Positions 1 to 8,599 of a stretch of DNA of 51,700 bases are shown here, in pieces. Positions within the stretch are counted from its first letter, which is position 1. Every line of letters starts with the position of its first letter. The position numbers were made by a program, and so were the translations under genes. The notes beneath the pieces were generated by a model. The model did not search any database and had not been told where the DNA came from. It saw only the letters and a program-made list of their open reading frames with translations. The DNA is from Deltaproteobacteria bacterium (lineage in GTDB: Bacteria > Myxococcota_A > Polyangia > Polyangiales > Ga0077539), in contig JAUXYJ010000087.1 in NCBI GenBank assembly GCA_030694465.1, positions 1-51,700 on the forward strand, written 5' to 3'.

Positions 1-185
1 CCTGCCGCGACTGTTCAGCTCAATGCTCGCCGTGCATTCACCTCGGACAAAACCGGGAAAATCCCTCTTCTGAAAGAAGGAGATCCGGCCCTGGATGAAG
101 ATGTGCTCGGAGGAGATTCCGCCGCCCTCCGCGGTGTGCACAGCGGTGAGACGGGTCGCATAGGATTCGGCGCTTCGGACAAATC

Positions 186-262
186 GCGCGGGTGTGATCG
201 CAGATTGCGGGTGGGGGCCGCGCTGCGCGGTCGCTGCGCACAATCTGCGATCACACCCGCGC
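186..262. repeat. Perfect 22-bp inverted repeat with 33-nt loop
   Basis: Arms 186-207 and 241-262 are exact reverse complements over 22 bp. The left arm begins GCGCGGGTGTGATC. The 33-nt loop (208-240) is itself GC-rich and contains a small CCGCG/CGCGG stem. As RNA or as a cruciform it would be very stable. There is no T-run on either side, so a simple intrinsic terminator is not obvious. On the minus strand the right arm overlaps the end of a coding-looking stretch, so the repeat may have formed by an inverted duplication. Confidence 0.75.
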
Positions 263-420
263 AACGGGTCTCAGCGCAACGCCCGCAGTCCTGCTGCAAG
301 GCACCGCCGCAGGTGACTTCTTTGGCTTCTCCGTTGCGAGCCTTCACCACCCACCATTTTGGTCAACCGAGGTCTTCGCCCTTCAGAACCAGATTAACGC
401 GCGTGCCGCAATTCGTGGGC
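234..420 (-). pseudogene. Possible gene remnant with in-frame TGA
   Basis: One minus-strand frame reads like protein on both sides of a TGA at 360-362. Upstream of it are residues such as TNCGTRVNLVLKGEDLG, downstream WWVVKARNGEAKEVTCGG and then a Cys-rich stretch ending DCAQ. The codon third positions downstream are mostly G or C, as in real genes here. The reading dissolves at the inverted repeat (186-262) and into 21-bp repeats upstream. I read this as a fragment of a decayed gene. A short genuine gene starting at a GTG near 347 is the alternative. No family is recognised. Confidence 0.25.
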
Positions 421-448
421 AGACCTGAGGTCAATGCACCACGTGGGA

Positions 449-660
449 GCTTCCGACGCGCTCGGGAAGGCTTCCGACGCGGTCCCGAAGCCCATTTTTG
501 CTGCAATTTTGGCACTTGGGCCAAGTGGCACGGCCGAGGGCTGGGACAAAAATTCACATAAACCCTGCGATTGAGAGACATCGTTGCCCGTCGGAAGCCC
601 TCCCGAGCCCGTCGGAAGCCCTCACGGGCCCGTCGGAAGCCCTCACGAGCCCGTCGGAGA
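449..660. repeat. 21-bp repeat units in inverted orientation
   Basis: Units beginning GCCCGTCGGAAGCCCTC recur at 586, 607, 628 and (partly) 649 with an exact 21-bp period. Two reverse-oriented units beginning GCTTCCGACGCG lie at 449 and 470, again 21 bp apart. The two groups form an interrupted inverted repeat around about 95 bp of less GC-rich sequence. Twenty-one bp equals two helical turns and seven codons. The repeats lie 70 bp upstream of the propeller gene, so a promoter-architecture role is possible but not shown. Confidence 0.75.
513..527. promoter_or_regulatory. Candidate operator-like palindrome
   Basis: CACTTGGGCCAAGTG is a perfect odd palindrome (7-bp arms, one central base) in the A/T-richer gap between the two groups of 21-bp repeats. 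Its size and position, about 200 bp before the gene at 730, fit a dimeric regulator site. There is no second copy to confirm it. Confidence 0.3.
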
Positions 661-729
661 GTCTTGTGGGCACCGCGCCAGCGTTGACACCGCGGGTTTG
701 CGCGTGAGAAGCGCCAAGGCAGAACAAAT

Positions 730-3231
730 ATGCTCATTCGATCCATCGGGGTTCTCGGGCTTGCGTCGCTGTCGGCGTTTTCGACGTGTTTTGGAGCGGG
801 AGGTCGTGGCACGACCGCGCGCGCTGGCGAAAACTCGCCCATCCAGACCTTTACCGACTCGGACGTGATCACCGGCGTGACGCAGAGCGCGACCGATGTG
901 TGGGTGGGCACGCAGCGCGGCGTGCTCAAGTACCCGGCCAACGGCGGAAATCCCGTGCGATTTACCACGCGAGATGGCCTCCCTAGCGACGTGGTGTTTG
1001 CGATCGGGTCCGACCTTGAGGGCACCGTGTGGGCCGCGACCGCGACCGGGGTGGCCAAGTTTAATGGCTCGCGGTTTGAGCTCGCAGGGCACGCCCAGGC
1101 GCAGCCCAACGTGGGCAGACCCACGGCCGTGTTGGCGCTCGCCGGGGGCAACGCGCTGGTCGGAGGCGCGCAGGGCATCGCGCGCTGGGACGGGACGTCC
1201 TGGTCGCTCTTGACCGACCGCTACCAGGTCATGAGTTTTTACATGGATTTGGGCAAGCCGATGGTGGCCACGGCGCAGCACGGCGTGCTCGCGGTCCGCC
1301 CGGACTTCGCCGGGGTCGATGAGTTTGGCTCGACCACGGGCATCCCCGACGCGTTGGTCCGCTCGGTCGTGGGCGCGGGCGACGGAAAATTCTGGGCCCT
1401 CGCCCAGGGCGCCAACGGCAGCAAGCTGCTCTATCACAACGGCACGCACTGGACGGGCTACACGTCGGCCACGGCGCGCTCGCCCTGGATTGGCCTTGTC
1501 TCACTGCGCGGGACTCCGACGTTGATCACGCGGGACGGCGCGTTTGAGATCCGCACGGGGGCGGGCGACGAGCTCGCGGTGCTCACTGCGGACATCACCC
1601 AGCCCATGGCCGCGCGCCGCGTCGCGTTTGTGCCGCAGGTGCTCGTGCCCCCTCCCCCGCCGCCCCCACCCGTCGTTGTGCCCCCGCCAACCACTCGCCG
1701 AGGACGCCGCGTCGCGACCCCTGCCGCGCGCCCGCACAAGCCCACCGCCGCCCTCAGCGCAGCGCCTGTCGACGCCCCCGCGCTCTTTGCGCAGGTCACC
1801 GCATCGACGCAGAACACAGCTCGCCTCGCGCAGTCTCGCCCCGACGCGGGACCTGCCGTGACCGACGCGAGCGCGCAGGCCTCGGCTGGGGGGCTGGTAG
1901 CGCCTCGGATGCCGCCTCCGGTAGCCACGGTCCAGGTCGCCGACGGCGGAGCCCCAGACGCCGCTCCAGACGCCGCTCCGGTGGCCGCCGCGGCCCCCGC
2001 AGCCCCACGCGAAGTAGCGCCCGCGCCTCGCAATATCCCCGACTTTGCGGGACCTGTGGATGTCCCTCCGCCGGGCCCGAGCACCGACGCCCCGAGGTTT
2101 GGCTTGGTCGCCTCGGCTGCGCGACTGCCTGCGGACACGTTGGCACCGTTTGCCACGCGTGACGGGCTCTTTGTGTCGCGCGTGGGCCTTGGGATCTCGC
2201 GGGTCGCGGGCGGAGAAGCGACGGACTTTCGCGCGCATGACCTCGCGATGTCTCGCAGGCCCTTGTCTCTCGCGACGGACACGCAGGGGAGCGTGTGGTT
2301 TGTCAGCGAAGATGGCGGCGCTGTAAAATTCGACGGGCGACGGTTTTCGCGCGCGACGCTGGACCCCGAGGGCGTGGCGACGCCGTTGATGTTCTGGTCG
2401 CGCGGGACGACGGTGGTGGCCGTGGGACGTGTGGGGCCCAACACGCTGCGCACCTACCGTTGGAGCCGTGACCACTGGCAACAGGTGACCGAGAGGCCCG
2501 TGGATACGCGCGGGCCGGGCACGATTGACGTGAAATTTCTCACGGTGGACGAGCGCAGCCGCTATTGGATGGGCGTGCGCGTCGTCGATCGCCCCAGCGG
2601 GCAATCGAACGTTGAGATGGGCGTCGCCATGATCGACGAGAGCGTCCCGAGCGCGATCCAGTTTCACCACGAGGTGCCGCCCCAGGGAGCAGAGTTTGGC
2701 GCGGTTCCGGTGCCGAGCGATCTCACCGCGGCCGACTTCGACGGAGACGGAAACCTCTGGTTCGCCGGCCTCTCGGGCGCCACGCGGCTCACGCCACCGA
2801 CTGCCCCAGGGGGCGCCTACGTCGCGCGGACCTACAACGAAGCGACCGGCTTGCGCGGCGATTTGGTCAGCGATTTGGCACGCGGGCTCAACGGCCGGGT
2901 GTTTGTCGCGACCTCCGAGGGCCTAGGCTATTGGAGCGGCGAGCGCTTCGCGTTTGACGTCGAGGGATCGCGCGCGCAGCCGCGCGTCAGCGCGCTCACG
3001 GTGGACAACAACGGCGGGCTCTGGGGCGCGGGCCAGCGTGGCGCGTGGGCCTATGATGGCCAGCGTTTTCGCACGTTTGGGCAGAGCACCGGGCTGCCGA
3101 CCGATGCCTTCGTAGACATCGCAGTCGATGCTGAGAATCGTGTGTGGTTTGTCACGGCCGAGGGCATCACGATCTTCACGCAGAGCCAGACGGCGTCCGC
3201 GGGCTCGTCGCAGCAGGGCCAGACGAACTAA
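730..3231 (+). CDS. Secreted two-component-regulator-type beta-propeller protein
   Basis: This 833-residue protein has an N-terminal signal-like segment (MLIRSIGVLGLASLSAF) and many Reg_prop-type propeller blades. Examples are the stretches starting GLPSDVVFAIGSDLEGTVW, GLRGDLVSDLARGLNGRVF and GLPTDAFVDIAVDAENRVW. In two-component sensors such blades form periplasmic ligand-sensing propellers. Here no transmembrane helix, kinase or HTH domain follows, so it is a stand-alone propeller. Two propeller halves flank a long Pro/Ala-rich linker (about residues 300-460) containing a run of eight prolines, which would be expected to need EF-P for translation. A Cys at residue 20 could be a weak lipobox (FSTC), but this is uncertain. 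The ATG at 730 follows a modest AAGG site. The ligand is unknown. Confidence 0.8.
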   Translation: MLIRSIGVLGLASLSAFSTCFGAGGRGTTARAGENSPIQTFTDSDVITGVTQSATDVWVGTQRGVLKYPANGGNPVRFTTRDGLPSDVVFAIGSDLEGTVWAATATGVAKFNGSRFELAGHAQAQPNVGRPTAVLALAGGNALVGGAQGIARWDGTSWSLLTDRYQVMSFYMDLGKPMVATAQHGVLAVRPDFAGVDEFGSTTGIPDALVRSVVGAGDGKFWALAQGANGSKLLYHNGTHWTGYTSATARSPWIGLVSLRGTPTLITRDGAFEIRTGAGDELAVLTADITQPMAARRVAFVPQVLVPPPPPPPPVVVPPPTTRRGRRVATPAARPHKPTAALSAAPVDAPALFAQVTASTQNTARLAQSRPDAGPAVTDASAQASAGGLVAPRMPPPVATVQVADGGAPDAAPDAAPVAAAAPAAPREVAPAPRNIPDFAGPVDVPPPGPSTDAPRFGLVASAARLPADTLAPFATRDGLFVSRVGLGISRVAGGEATDFRAHDLAMSRRPLSLATDTQGSVWFVSEDGGAVKFDGRRFSRATLDPEGVATPLMFWSRGTTVVAVGRVGPNTLRTYRWSRDHWQQVTERPVDTRGPGTIDVKFLTVDERSRYWMGVRVVDRPSGQSNVEMGVAMIDESVPSAIQFHHEVPPQGAEFGAVPVPSDLTAADFDGDGNLWFAGLSGATRLTPPTAPGGAYVARTYNEATGLRGDLVSDLARGLNGRVFVATSEGLGYWSGERFAFDVEGSRAQPRVSALTVDNNGGLWGAGQRGAWAYDGQRFRTFGQSTGLPTDAFVDIAVDAENRVWFVTAEGITIFTQSQTASAGSSQQGQTN

Positions 3232-3258
3232 GGCACTTCGAGGGGCGGAGCCAAAGGC

Positions 3259-3648
3259 TCAGAGCGGGGTCAGCAAAAACTGCTCAAGCGACCACTGCTC
3301 GATGGGGTCGTCTTCGCTCTCCTCCGAGTCATAGCGGCGCACGCAGCCCCAGAAACCAGGGCCATCCCACTGCCCGCGGGCCATCCAGGTCGAGTGCGCA
3401 CGGTCCGGCCCTCGCGCGGTCACCGGCTCGTACTCGAGGTAGATCCCCTGCCAATGCGCCTCTTCGGCGTCGCACCACCAGTGGTATCCGCCCCAGTACC
3501 AGCCCGCGTCGGGGCCTGTGAGAGCTTTGGTCAGCCCATCGCCCTCTCCCTGCGCGTGATCGCCCTGCACCGTCGCGCCCCCGCCGACCACGATCAATGC
3601 GCTCTGCGCTGCAAAATCCCTGAGCTTCTCAATCAACAACGGAACCAT
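3259..3648 (-). CDS. Hypothetical protein, Trp-rich and acidic
   Basis: This 129-residue protein is not recognised. It starts MVPLLIEKLRDFAAQSALIVV and carries an unusual density of Trp and Tyr in the middle (WYWGGYHWWCDAEEAHW). A conserved-looking C-terminus ends EQWSLEQFLLTPL. There is no signal peptide or transmembrane segment, so it is probably cytoplasmic. It is transcribed in the same direction as the upstream kinase gene, but a hairpin (3664-3697) lies in the gap. Balanced composition and GC-rich third positions support a real gene. Confidence 0.55.
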   Translation of the reverse strand: MVPLLIEKLRDFAAQSALIVVGGGATVQGDHAQGEGDGLTKALTGPDAGWYWGGYHWWCDAEEAHWQGIYLEYEPVTARGPDRAHSTWMARGQWDGPGFWGCVRRYDSEESEDDPIEQWSLEQFLLTPL

Positions 3649-3663
3649 TGCCCACCGCCTTGT

Positions 3664-3697
3664 GATTGACCTTGGTCACAGTAACCAACGGTCAATC
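3664..3697. other. 13-bp inverted repeat between kinase and hypothetical gene
   Basis: GATTGACCTTGGT (3664-3676) pairs with ACCAA plus GGTCAATC (3684-3697), with a single bulged C at 3689 and a 7-nt loop. It lies 52 bp after the kinase stop and 16 bp before the start of the 129-residue gene. It could be a terminator without a U-tract, an operator, or both. Confidence 0.45.
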
Positions 3698-3748
3698 CGA
3701 CCTTCTCGGATCTCAGAGCAGATTGCAATGGAAACTCTCAAGAACCCG

Positions 3749-6067
3749 TCAGAAAGCGGTTCCTTGATTGGGGTCATTGTCTGGCGGGTTGGTGGGCTGG
3801 GTGACTGGCTGGGTCACGGGCTGGGTCACGGGCTGAGTGACTGGGGGGGTCACTGGGCGGACCACTGGGCGGACCACGGGCTGGGTGACGGGGGGGGTCA
3901 CTGGGCGTGTGGGTTCGAGGGAGGGGTCTACGCCAGGCTGAAAGATCACGCCGGTGGTCACTGGGGTGGTCACCGGGGTCACGACGGGCGTGGTCACAAC
4001 GGGCGTGGGTTCGGTGTTGGTGATGGGTGGGCGCCGGTTGGGGGGCGTTGGGCGCGAGGGAGGCGCGGTCACATGGGCGGGGCCCGCGTCGGGTTGGACC
4101 ACCGGGGGAGGAGAGATTTCGCGTGAGAACAACGTGATGAGCTCTTGGAGCTCGGTGTTCTCGTGCGAGAGCAGCAGGGCCGAGCGGAGCAAGGGCAAGC
4201 CCTGGTCGGCGTGGCCCGCGTTGCGGAGCTCGACGGCGCGATTGCGGAGACGCATTGCCGCGGCGGCGCGGAGCTGCACGGCACGCGCGTGTCCGGGGAC
4301 CATCCGCAAGATCGCATCGGTGATGTCTTCGACGTCGTTGCCGTTGGGGTCATGGACGAGCCGCTCGTTCAGAAACGCTTGGTCCGCCTCGCGCAACATC
4401 CGTGCGACCACGGCGGCGCGGCGCTGCGACGGAAACATCCCCGCGCCCCAGGCCCCAACAACACCCAGGCACACGGTGAAGACCACCGAGAGCATTGCGA
4501 CCGTGGCGATCTTGCGCAGCTCTTTAGGGTCACGCCGACGGGGCATTCCGGAGATCGCAAACGCGTCGTCGTACTCGACCGCTGCGACCCCTGGAGGGCT
4601 CATTTGGATGGGGCCGCTGCGGACATGGTTCTCGGTGTCCACCGAGAACGCGACGGTCTTGGGCGGGGCGCTGGCGGGCTTTGCGTGCCCGTTGGTCGCG
4701 TGAGGGGGCGCGATCGCGGGGAGCTCTACGCGAGGGTCGCGTTTGCGCACGGGCTCGGGAGACTCGGTCGCGAGCGAAGACGCCGGAGAGGGCGAAGAGA
4801 GTGCCGAACGAGGTGACTGCGAGGCAGACTCAAACACTGGCTGCTGAGACTCGAGCCATTGGGCAGGGCTCTGCCCTTGGGGGCCAGCGAACGCGCCGGG
4901 GCCCACGAGCGTCGCGGGCGCGCCTGCGGGCTGTTGTGTGAGGGCCGATTGCACATCGAGCGAGGGGCGGGTCTTGTCACTCGAGTCCTGTGCGGCGAGC
5001 GAGGGCGAGAGCGCTTCGCGGAGGGCACGCGCATACGCCGAGGCGTCTGCGTAGCGAGCCATGGGATTTTTGGCGAGGGCGCGCTGCACCACGGACTCGA
5101 GCGCCGCGGGGACCGAGCGCCCAGGCCCGAGCTTGTCGCGCATGGGCGGGACGCGCTTGTGGATGTGCTCGAGCAAGAGCCTCATGGGCTCGGGGGCGTC
5201 GAAGGGCGTGACACCGGTGAGCGCTTGGTAGGTCATCACGCCGAGCGAGTACACGTCCGAGCGCTTGTCGACGGGCTCACCCTGCGCGCCCTCGGGCGAG
5301 ATGTACCGCGCGGTGCCAAAGATCAGCCCGGCGCCGGTCATCATGGTGTTGTTGTCGACGAGCATCTTGGCGATGCCAAAGTCCAAGACCTTGGCAAACT
5401 CGGGGTCGTCGTCGCGCTCGACGAGCATGACGTTCTCGGGCTTGAGGTCCCGGTGCACGATGTCTTTGCGGTGCACGTAGCCCACGGCGTCCGCGATTTG
5501 ACCCATGATTTTAACGGCGCGCGTGGGCTCAAGCACGCCATCGCGCTCGATGAGCTGCGCGAGCGTGGGCCCGTCGAGGTACTCGAGCAAGAGATACAGC
5601 GTGCCGTCGTCGAGCTGCCCAAACAGGATGAGCCGCACGAGGTGAGGGTGGTCGAGCTGCGAGGCGATCTGTGCTTCGCGCTGGAATCTTCCTGCGATTT
5701 CTTTGTTCGCAAGCAGGTCTCTGTGGAGGACCTTGACCGCGACACGGCGGTCGATGGACTCATCGATGGCTTCGTAGACGGTGCCCATCCCGCCAGCGCC
5801 GATGACCTTGCGGACGCGGATTTGTCCGAGGATCTTGCGGCCCACATAGGGGTCCACCGAGGGGCTGTCGACGATCAACGTGGCGCCGTCGCGCACGCAG
5901 AACTGCGCGGGGGCTTCGTACTGGGCGGCGCAAGAGGGACAGACACGCATGGACTCGGGGGACTCGGAGGGGGATTGTGCACGATGAACGCCGGATGTGC
6001 CTACCGTCGAGCGCGTCGAGGGCTCCATCGGGTCGTTTGCGGTTGCGTTTGCTGCGTGGGCCTTCAT
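3749..6067 (-). CDS. Transmembrane Ser/Thr protein kinase (PknB-like)
   Basis: This 772-residue eukaryotic-type kinase phosphorylates Ser/Thr on target proteins. An N-terminal half-ribbon (CPSC then FCVRDG, residues 43-61) is typical of myxobacterial kinases. The kinase domain (about 75-345) has the glycine loop GAGGMG (90-95), Lys112 in VAVKV, the catalytic HRDLKPEN (205-212) and DFG (229-231), all intact. A Pro/Ser-rich linker leads to one transmembrane helix (about 520-543), and then an extracytoplasmic tail ending in repeats of PVTQ/PVVR. The ATG at 6067 was chosen because GAGGA lies 9 nt upstream. A GTG at 6160 would add 31 residues, and an ATG at 5950, just before the ribbon, has no visible ribosome site. 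The target is unknown. Confidence 0.92.
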   Translation of the reverse strand: MKAHAANATANDPMEPSTRSTVGTSGVHRAQSPSESPESMRVCPSCAAQYEAPAQFCVRDGATLIVDSPSVDPYVGRKILGQIRVRKVIGAGGMGTVYEAIDESIDRRVAVKVLHRDLLANKEIAGRFQREAQIASQLDHPHLVRLILFGQLDDGTLYLLLEYLDGPTLAQLIERDGVLEPTRAVKIMGQIADAVGYVHRKDIVHRDLKPENVMLVERDDDPEFAKVLDFGIAKMLVDNNTMMTGAGLIFGTARYISPEGAQGEPVDKRSDVYSLGVMTYQALTGVTPFDAPEPMRLLLEHIHKRVPPMRDKLGPGRSVPAALESVVQRALAKNPMARYADASAYARALREALSPSLAAQDSSDKTRPSLDVQSALTQQPAGAPATLVGPGAFAGPQGQSPAQWLESQQPVFESASQSPRSALSSPSPASSLATESPEPVRKRDPRVELPAIAPPHATNGHAKPASAPPKTVAFSVDTENHVRSGPIQMSPPGVAAVEYDDAFAISGMPRRRDPKELRKIATVAMLSVVFTVCLGVVGAWGAGMFPSQRRAAVVARMLREADQAFLNERLVHDPNGNDVEDITDAILRMVPGHARAVQLRAAAAMRLRNRAVELRNAGHADQGLPLLRSALLLSHENTELQELITLFSREISPPPVVQPDAGPAHVTAPPSRPTPPNRRPPITNTEPTPVVTTPVVTPVTTPVTTGVIFQPGVDPSLEPTRPVTPPVTQPVVRPVVRPVTPPVTQPVTQPVTQPVTQPTNPPDNDPNQGTAF
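3791..3906. repeat. Short tandem repeats encoding PVTQ/PVVR tail of kinase
   Basis: Imperfect 12-bp units (TGGGTCACGGGC and variants on the plus strand) encode the Pro-Val-Thr-Gln/Arg repeats at the kinase C-terminus. The units differ by a few bases, which suggests expansion by slippage within the gene. A related set lies nearby at about 3955-4010. Confidence 0.7.
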
Positions 6068-6309
6068 CGCGCGGGGTCCTCGTCCTTGGGCAAAGTCGCT
6101 GCGTGTGTGCTGGAGAGACAACCCGCGAGCCGGTTGGGGCCTTTGGGTCACTTGGGGCACGATCGACGCGAGAGGTTCTGCGACGAAGGGACCCGCACAC
6201 GACAGAGCACTCTTAGGGACGAGCCACCGCGGCGAATGTTCTCAATGGTGCGATATTTAGCCGCGAATTCAACGCGCTCGCGCACAACTCGGTTGTGTGC
6301 GCTCGGTGA

Positions 6310-7071
6310 CTACTTCGCAGAGATCACCGCGAGCATGCGGCCGCTCTGCGCCCCATCGCGGCGAAACGAGAAGAAGAGCTCGGGTTCGCACACCGTGCAG
6401 CGCCCCAGGGTGTCCACCGTACGGACGCTCTTGCGGCCGAGCTGAAGCTCGACGGCGCGCCAGAGATCTACGTGGGGTTTTTCGCGGCCGCGGCGCATCA
6501 CGATCCCGTCACCGGCTGCGTACGCGAGCTGCGCTGCGACCTCGTCGCCCACCTCGAAGCAGCAGGGCCCGATGCTGGGGCCGATCGCGGCGAGGATGTT
6601 CTCGACCGCGCAGCCTTCAGAGACCATGACCCGCAGGGCCTCATGGACCACCCCCGAGGTGATCCCGCGCCAGCCGGCGTGCACTGCCGCGACGGTCCCG
6701 GTCACCGAGTCCGCGAGCAACACCGGAACACAGTCTGCGACACGCACCCCCACGGTGTGTCCCGACGCGCGCGCGACCAGGGCGTCGCCTTGGCCCTGGC
6801 GAACGCCCTCGGGGGAGTCCCCTTCGCGGACTAAATAGCAAACGTTTCCGTGTACTTGCGACTGCTCAAAGAGAGAGTCTGGTGCGTAGCCCTGGGCGGT
6901 CGCGAAGCGTGTGTGGTTCGCTTGCACGTGCGCTGCAGAGTCTCCGACGCTGCGCCCGAGGTTAAGCGAGCGGTAATTGCCCTCGCTCACGCCGCCGTTG
7001 CGCGTTGAGAACCCGTGGACAAAACCAGCGTCCCGCAGCCGCGGTGCCATCAGTGCGTGTGAGTCCGTCAT
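6310..7071 (-). CDS. pgeF: Purine nucleoside phosphorylase-like laccase-domain protein (PgeF/YfiH)
   Basis: This 253-residue member of the DUF152/YfiH family contains the three zinc ligands: His74 in SQVHGN, Cys114 in VADCVPV and His131 in HAGWRG. Family members act on purine nucleosides (adenosine phosphorolysis or deamination) and one role is editing of peptidoglycan precursors. The start at 7071 (MTDSHALMAP) gives the usual family length. Longer upstream extensions are Arg-rich and look non-coding. It is divergent from punA-cdd with about 120 bp between, making a nucleoside-metabolism cluster. Older databases call this family polyphenol oxidase. Confidence 0.92.
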   Translation of the reverse strand: MTDSHALMAPRLRDAGFVHGFSTRNGGVSEGNYRSLNLGRSVGDSAAHVQANHTRFATAQGYAPDSLFEQSQVHGNVCYLVREGDSPEGVRQGQGDALVARASGHTVGVRVADCVPVLLADSVTGTVAAVHAGWRGITSGVVHEALRVMVSEGCAVENILAAIGPSIGPCCFEVGDEVAAQLAYAAGDGIVMRRGREKPHVDLWRAVELQLGRKSVRTVDTLGRCTVCEPELFFSFRRDGAQSGRMLAVISAK

Positions 7072-7192
7072 GGCAGACCGGTCTAACACGCGCGTGGGCT
7101 CTGTGCCGAGTGTGCGCGTGGCAACATTTCTCTGCGCGGGACATTGCGTGCTTGACGGGTGCGAGCGTGCGACTTGACCATCGCGGGCACCG

Positions 7193-8056
7193 ATGGAAGC
7201 GCCCAACACCCTCAGCGCGCGATTGGCTCGCGCAACGTCAGCGATTCGTTCACGAGACGCTCGCGTCCCGGACATCGCCGTGGTCCTTGGCTCGGGCCTC
7301 TCGCCCTTCGCGAGCACACTCGAGAACGCCACGACCATTGAGTTTCCAGACATCCCCCACATGCCCGTGGTGACAGTCCCTGGGCACGCCGGAAAGCTCG
7401 TCCTGGGCACCCTCCCCGGCGTCCCCAATAGCCCTGTGGTGGCAGCGCTCGCGGGGCGGGTTCATCTGTACGAAGGCCACGCGATGGACACCGTGGTCTT
7501 TGCCTCGCGCTTGCTCGTGACCCTGGGCGCCAAGGTGTTGCTTCTCACCAACGCCGCCGGAGCCATCTCGCCCATCGCGCGCCCTGGGGACCTGGTGCTC
7601 ATCAGCGATCACTTAAATCTTCAGGGGCAAAACCCACTGATTGGGCCCAATGACAGCGCGCTGGGGCCGCGGTTTCCGGACATGTCCAACGTGTATGACC
7701 GAGAGCTTCGTGCCCGCGCTACCGTGGCCGCGCAGCGAGTCGACTGCGAGCTTCGCGAGGGCGTGTACGCTGCGCTCTCGGGCCCGAGCTACGAGACCCC
7801 GGCAGAGATCCGAATGCTCCGCGCGATGGGCGCAGACTTGGTCGGGATGAGCACGGTCCCAGAGGCCATCGCGGCACGGCACATGGGCGCCAAAGTGCTG
7901 GGTATTTCGTGCGCGACAAACTTGGCCGCGGGCGTGTCTGCGCATGAGCTCTCGCACGACGAGGTCGAGCAGACCGCGAAGAAGACCCGAGACAAATTCG
8001 TCAGGATTGTGACTGAGATTCTTGCAGACCTGGGACGGGCGGCCCCGAGCGCATGA
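7193..8056 (+). CDS. punA: Purine-nucleoside phosphorylase (inosine/guanosine type)
   Basis: This 287-residue trimeric-type purine nucleoside phosphorylase (PNP family 2) cleaves inosine or guanosine with phosphate to base and ribose-1-phosphate. The phosphate-binding GSG (33-35), His65 in PGHAG, and GRVHLYEGH (88-96) are present, as are SGPSYETPAEI, GMSTVPEA and the base-site Asn in CATNLAAG. It is cytoplasmic, and its length is normal. The stop overlaps the start of cdd by 4 bp (ATGA), so the two are translationally coupled in a salvage operon. Confidence 0.95.
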   Translation: MEAPNTLSARLARATSAIRSRDARVPDIAVVLGSGLSPFASTLENATTIEFPDIPHMPVVTVPGHAGKLVLGTLPGVPNSPVVAALAGRVHLYEGHAMDTVVFASRLLVTLGAKVLLLTNAAGAISPIARPGDLVLISDHLNLQGQNPLIGPNDSALGPRFPDMSNVYDRELRARATVAAQRVDCELREGVYAALSGPSYETPAEIRMLRAMGADLVGMSTVPEAIAARHMGAKVLGISCATNLAAGVSAHELSHDEVEQTAKKTRDKFVRIVTEILADLGRAAPSA

Positions 8057-8544
8057 GCACCCGTCGAGGCAAGCGGATTGACTGGCGCGAGGCCGCGCTG
8101 TTGGCCGAAAACATGCGCGCAAAAGCCTACGCGCCCTACTCGGGCTACCGCGTCGGGGCCGTCCTTGTGGCGCGCAAAGACAGCGAGTCTCAGACCGAGC
8201 TCTTCATCGGCGCCAACGTCGAGAACGCCTCGTACGGGCTGTGTGTGTGCGCCGAGCGCAACGCGGTCGCGAGCGCGGTCTTGGCCGGGATGACCGTGTT
8301 TTTGGGCCTTGTCGTCGCCACCGAGGGGCCCACGCCCGCGGCGCCCTGCGGGATGTGTCGGCAGGTCCTCGCCGAGTTCGCGACGGACATGCCCATCGGG
8401 CTCGTGGTGGGCGGCGAGATCGTGGACAAGACGTCGCTGGCGCAGCTGCTTCCGCGGATGTTCAACGGGGCGGCGTTGGCCGAGGCGCAGGCGAAGATCG
8501 CCAAGCAGGCCAAGCGGGCCAGCGCGCGCAAAGCGCGGTCGTAG
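8053..8544 (+). CDS. cdd: Cytidine deaminase
   Basis: This 163-residue protein is a short, tetrameric-type cytidine deaminase that converts cytidine or deoxycytidine to uridine forms. The zinc/proton-shuttle motif CAE is at 66-68 (within GLCVCAERN) and the second zinc motif PCGMC at 98-102. The substrate-binding NVEN is at 55-58. The C-terminus has an extra Lys/Ala/Arg-rich tail beyond the usual fold of about 130 residues. It overlaps punA by 4 bp. Confidence 0.95.
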   Translation: MSTRRGKRIDWREAALLAENMRAKAYAPYSGYRVGAVLVARKDSESQTELFIGANVENASYGLCVCAERNAVASAVLAGMTVFLGLVVATEGPTPAAPCGMCRQVLAEFATDMPIGLVVGGEIVDKTSLAQLLPRMFNGAALAEAQAKIAKQAKRASARKARS

Positions 8545-8558
8545 CGGACGACGCGGCA

Positions 8559-8599
8559 GACGCTGTAGGAGCCGGGGGTAGACGCTGTAGGACCCGGGG
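8559..8599. repeat. Two-copy 22-bp direct repeat after cdd
   Basis: GACGCTGTAGGA followed by GCCGGGG (8559) recurs as GACGCTGTAGGA followed by CCCGGGG (8581). The period is 22 bp and only two copies exist. It lies just downstream of the cdd stop. The function is unknown. Confidence 0.45.

Larger units (their letters stand above)
1..729. other. Intergenic region with repeats and no convincing intact gene
   Basis: I find no intact gene before the propeller gene that starts at 730. The stretch holds a perfect inverted repeat (186-262), a coding-looking minus-strand remnant broken by a TGA (about 234-420), two 21-bp units at 449-490, a 15-bp odd palindrome (513-527), and three and a half 21-bp units in the opposite orientation at 586-660. 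Several overlapping open frames cross it on both strands. Their Arg-rich translations and the 21-bp period, a multiple of three, explain why so many frames stay open. Confidence 0.6.

Noticed and set aside
360..362. TGA read as selenocysteine
   Set aside because: No clear SECIS-like hairpin follows, and no known selenoprotein motif is present.
1458..2670. Long minus-strand frames opposite the propeller gene
   Set aside because: They are Gly/Ala/Arg-rich shadows typical of high GC; the plus frame shows clear propeller motifs.
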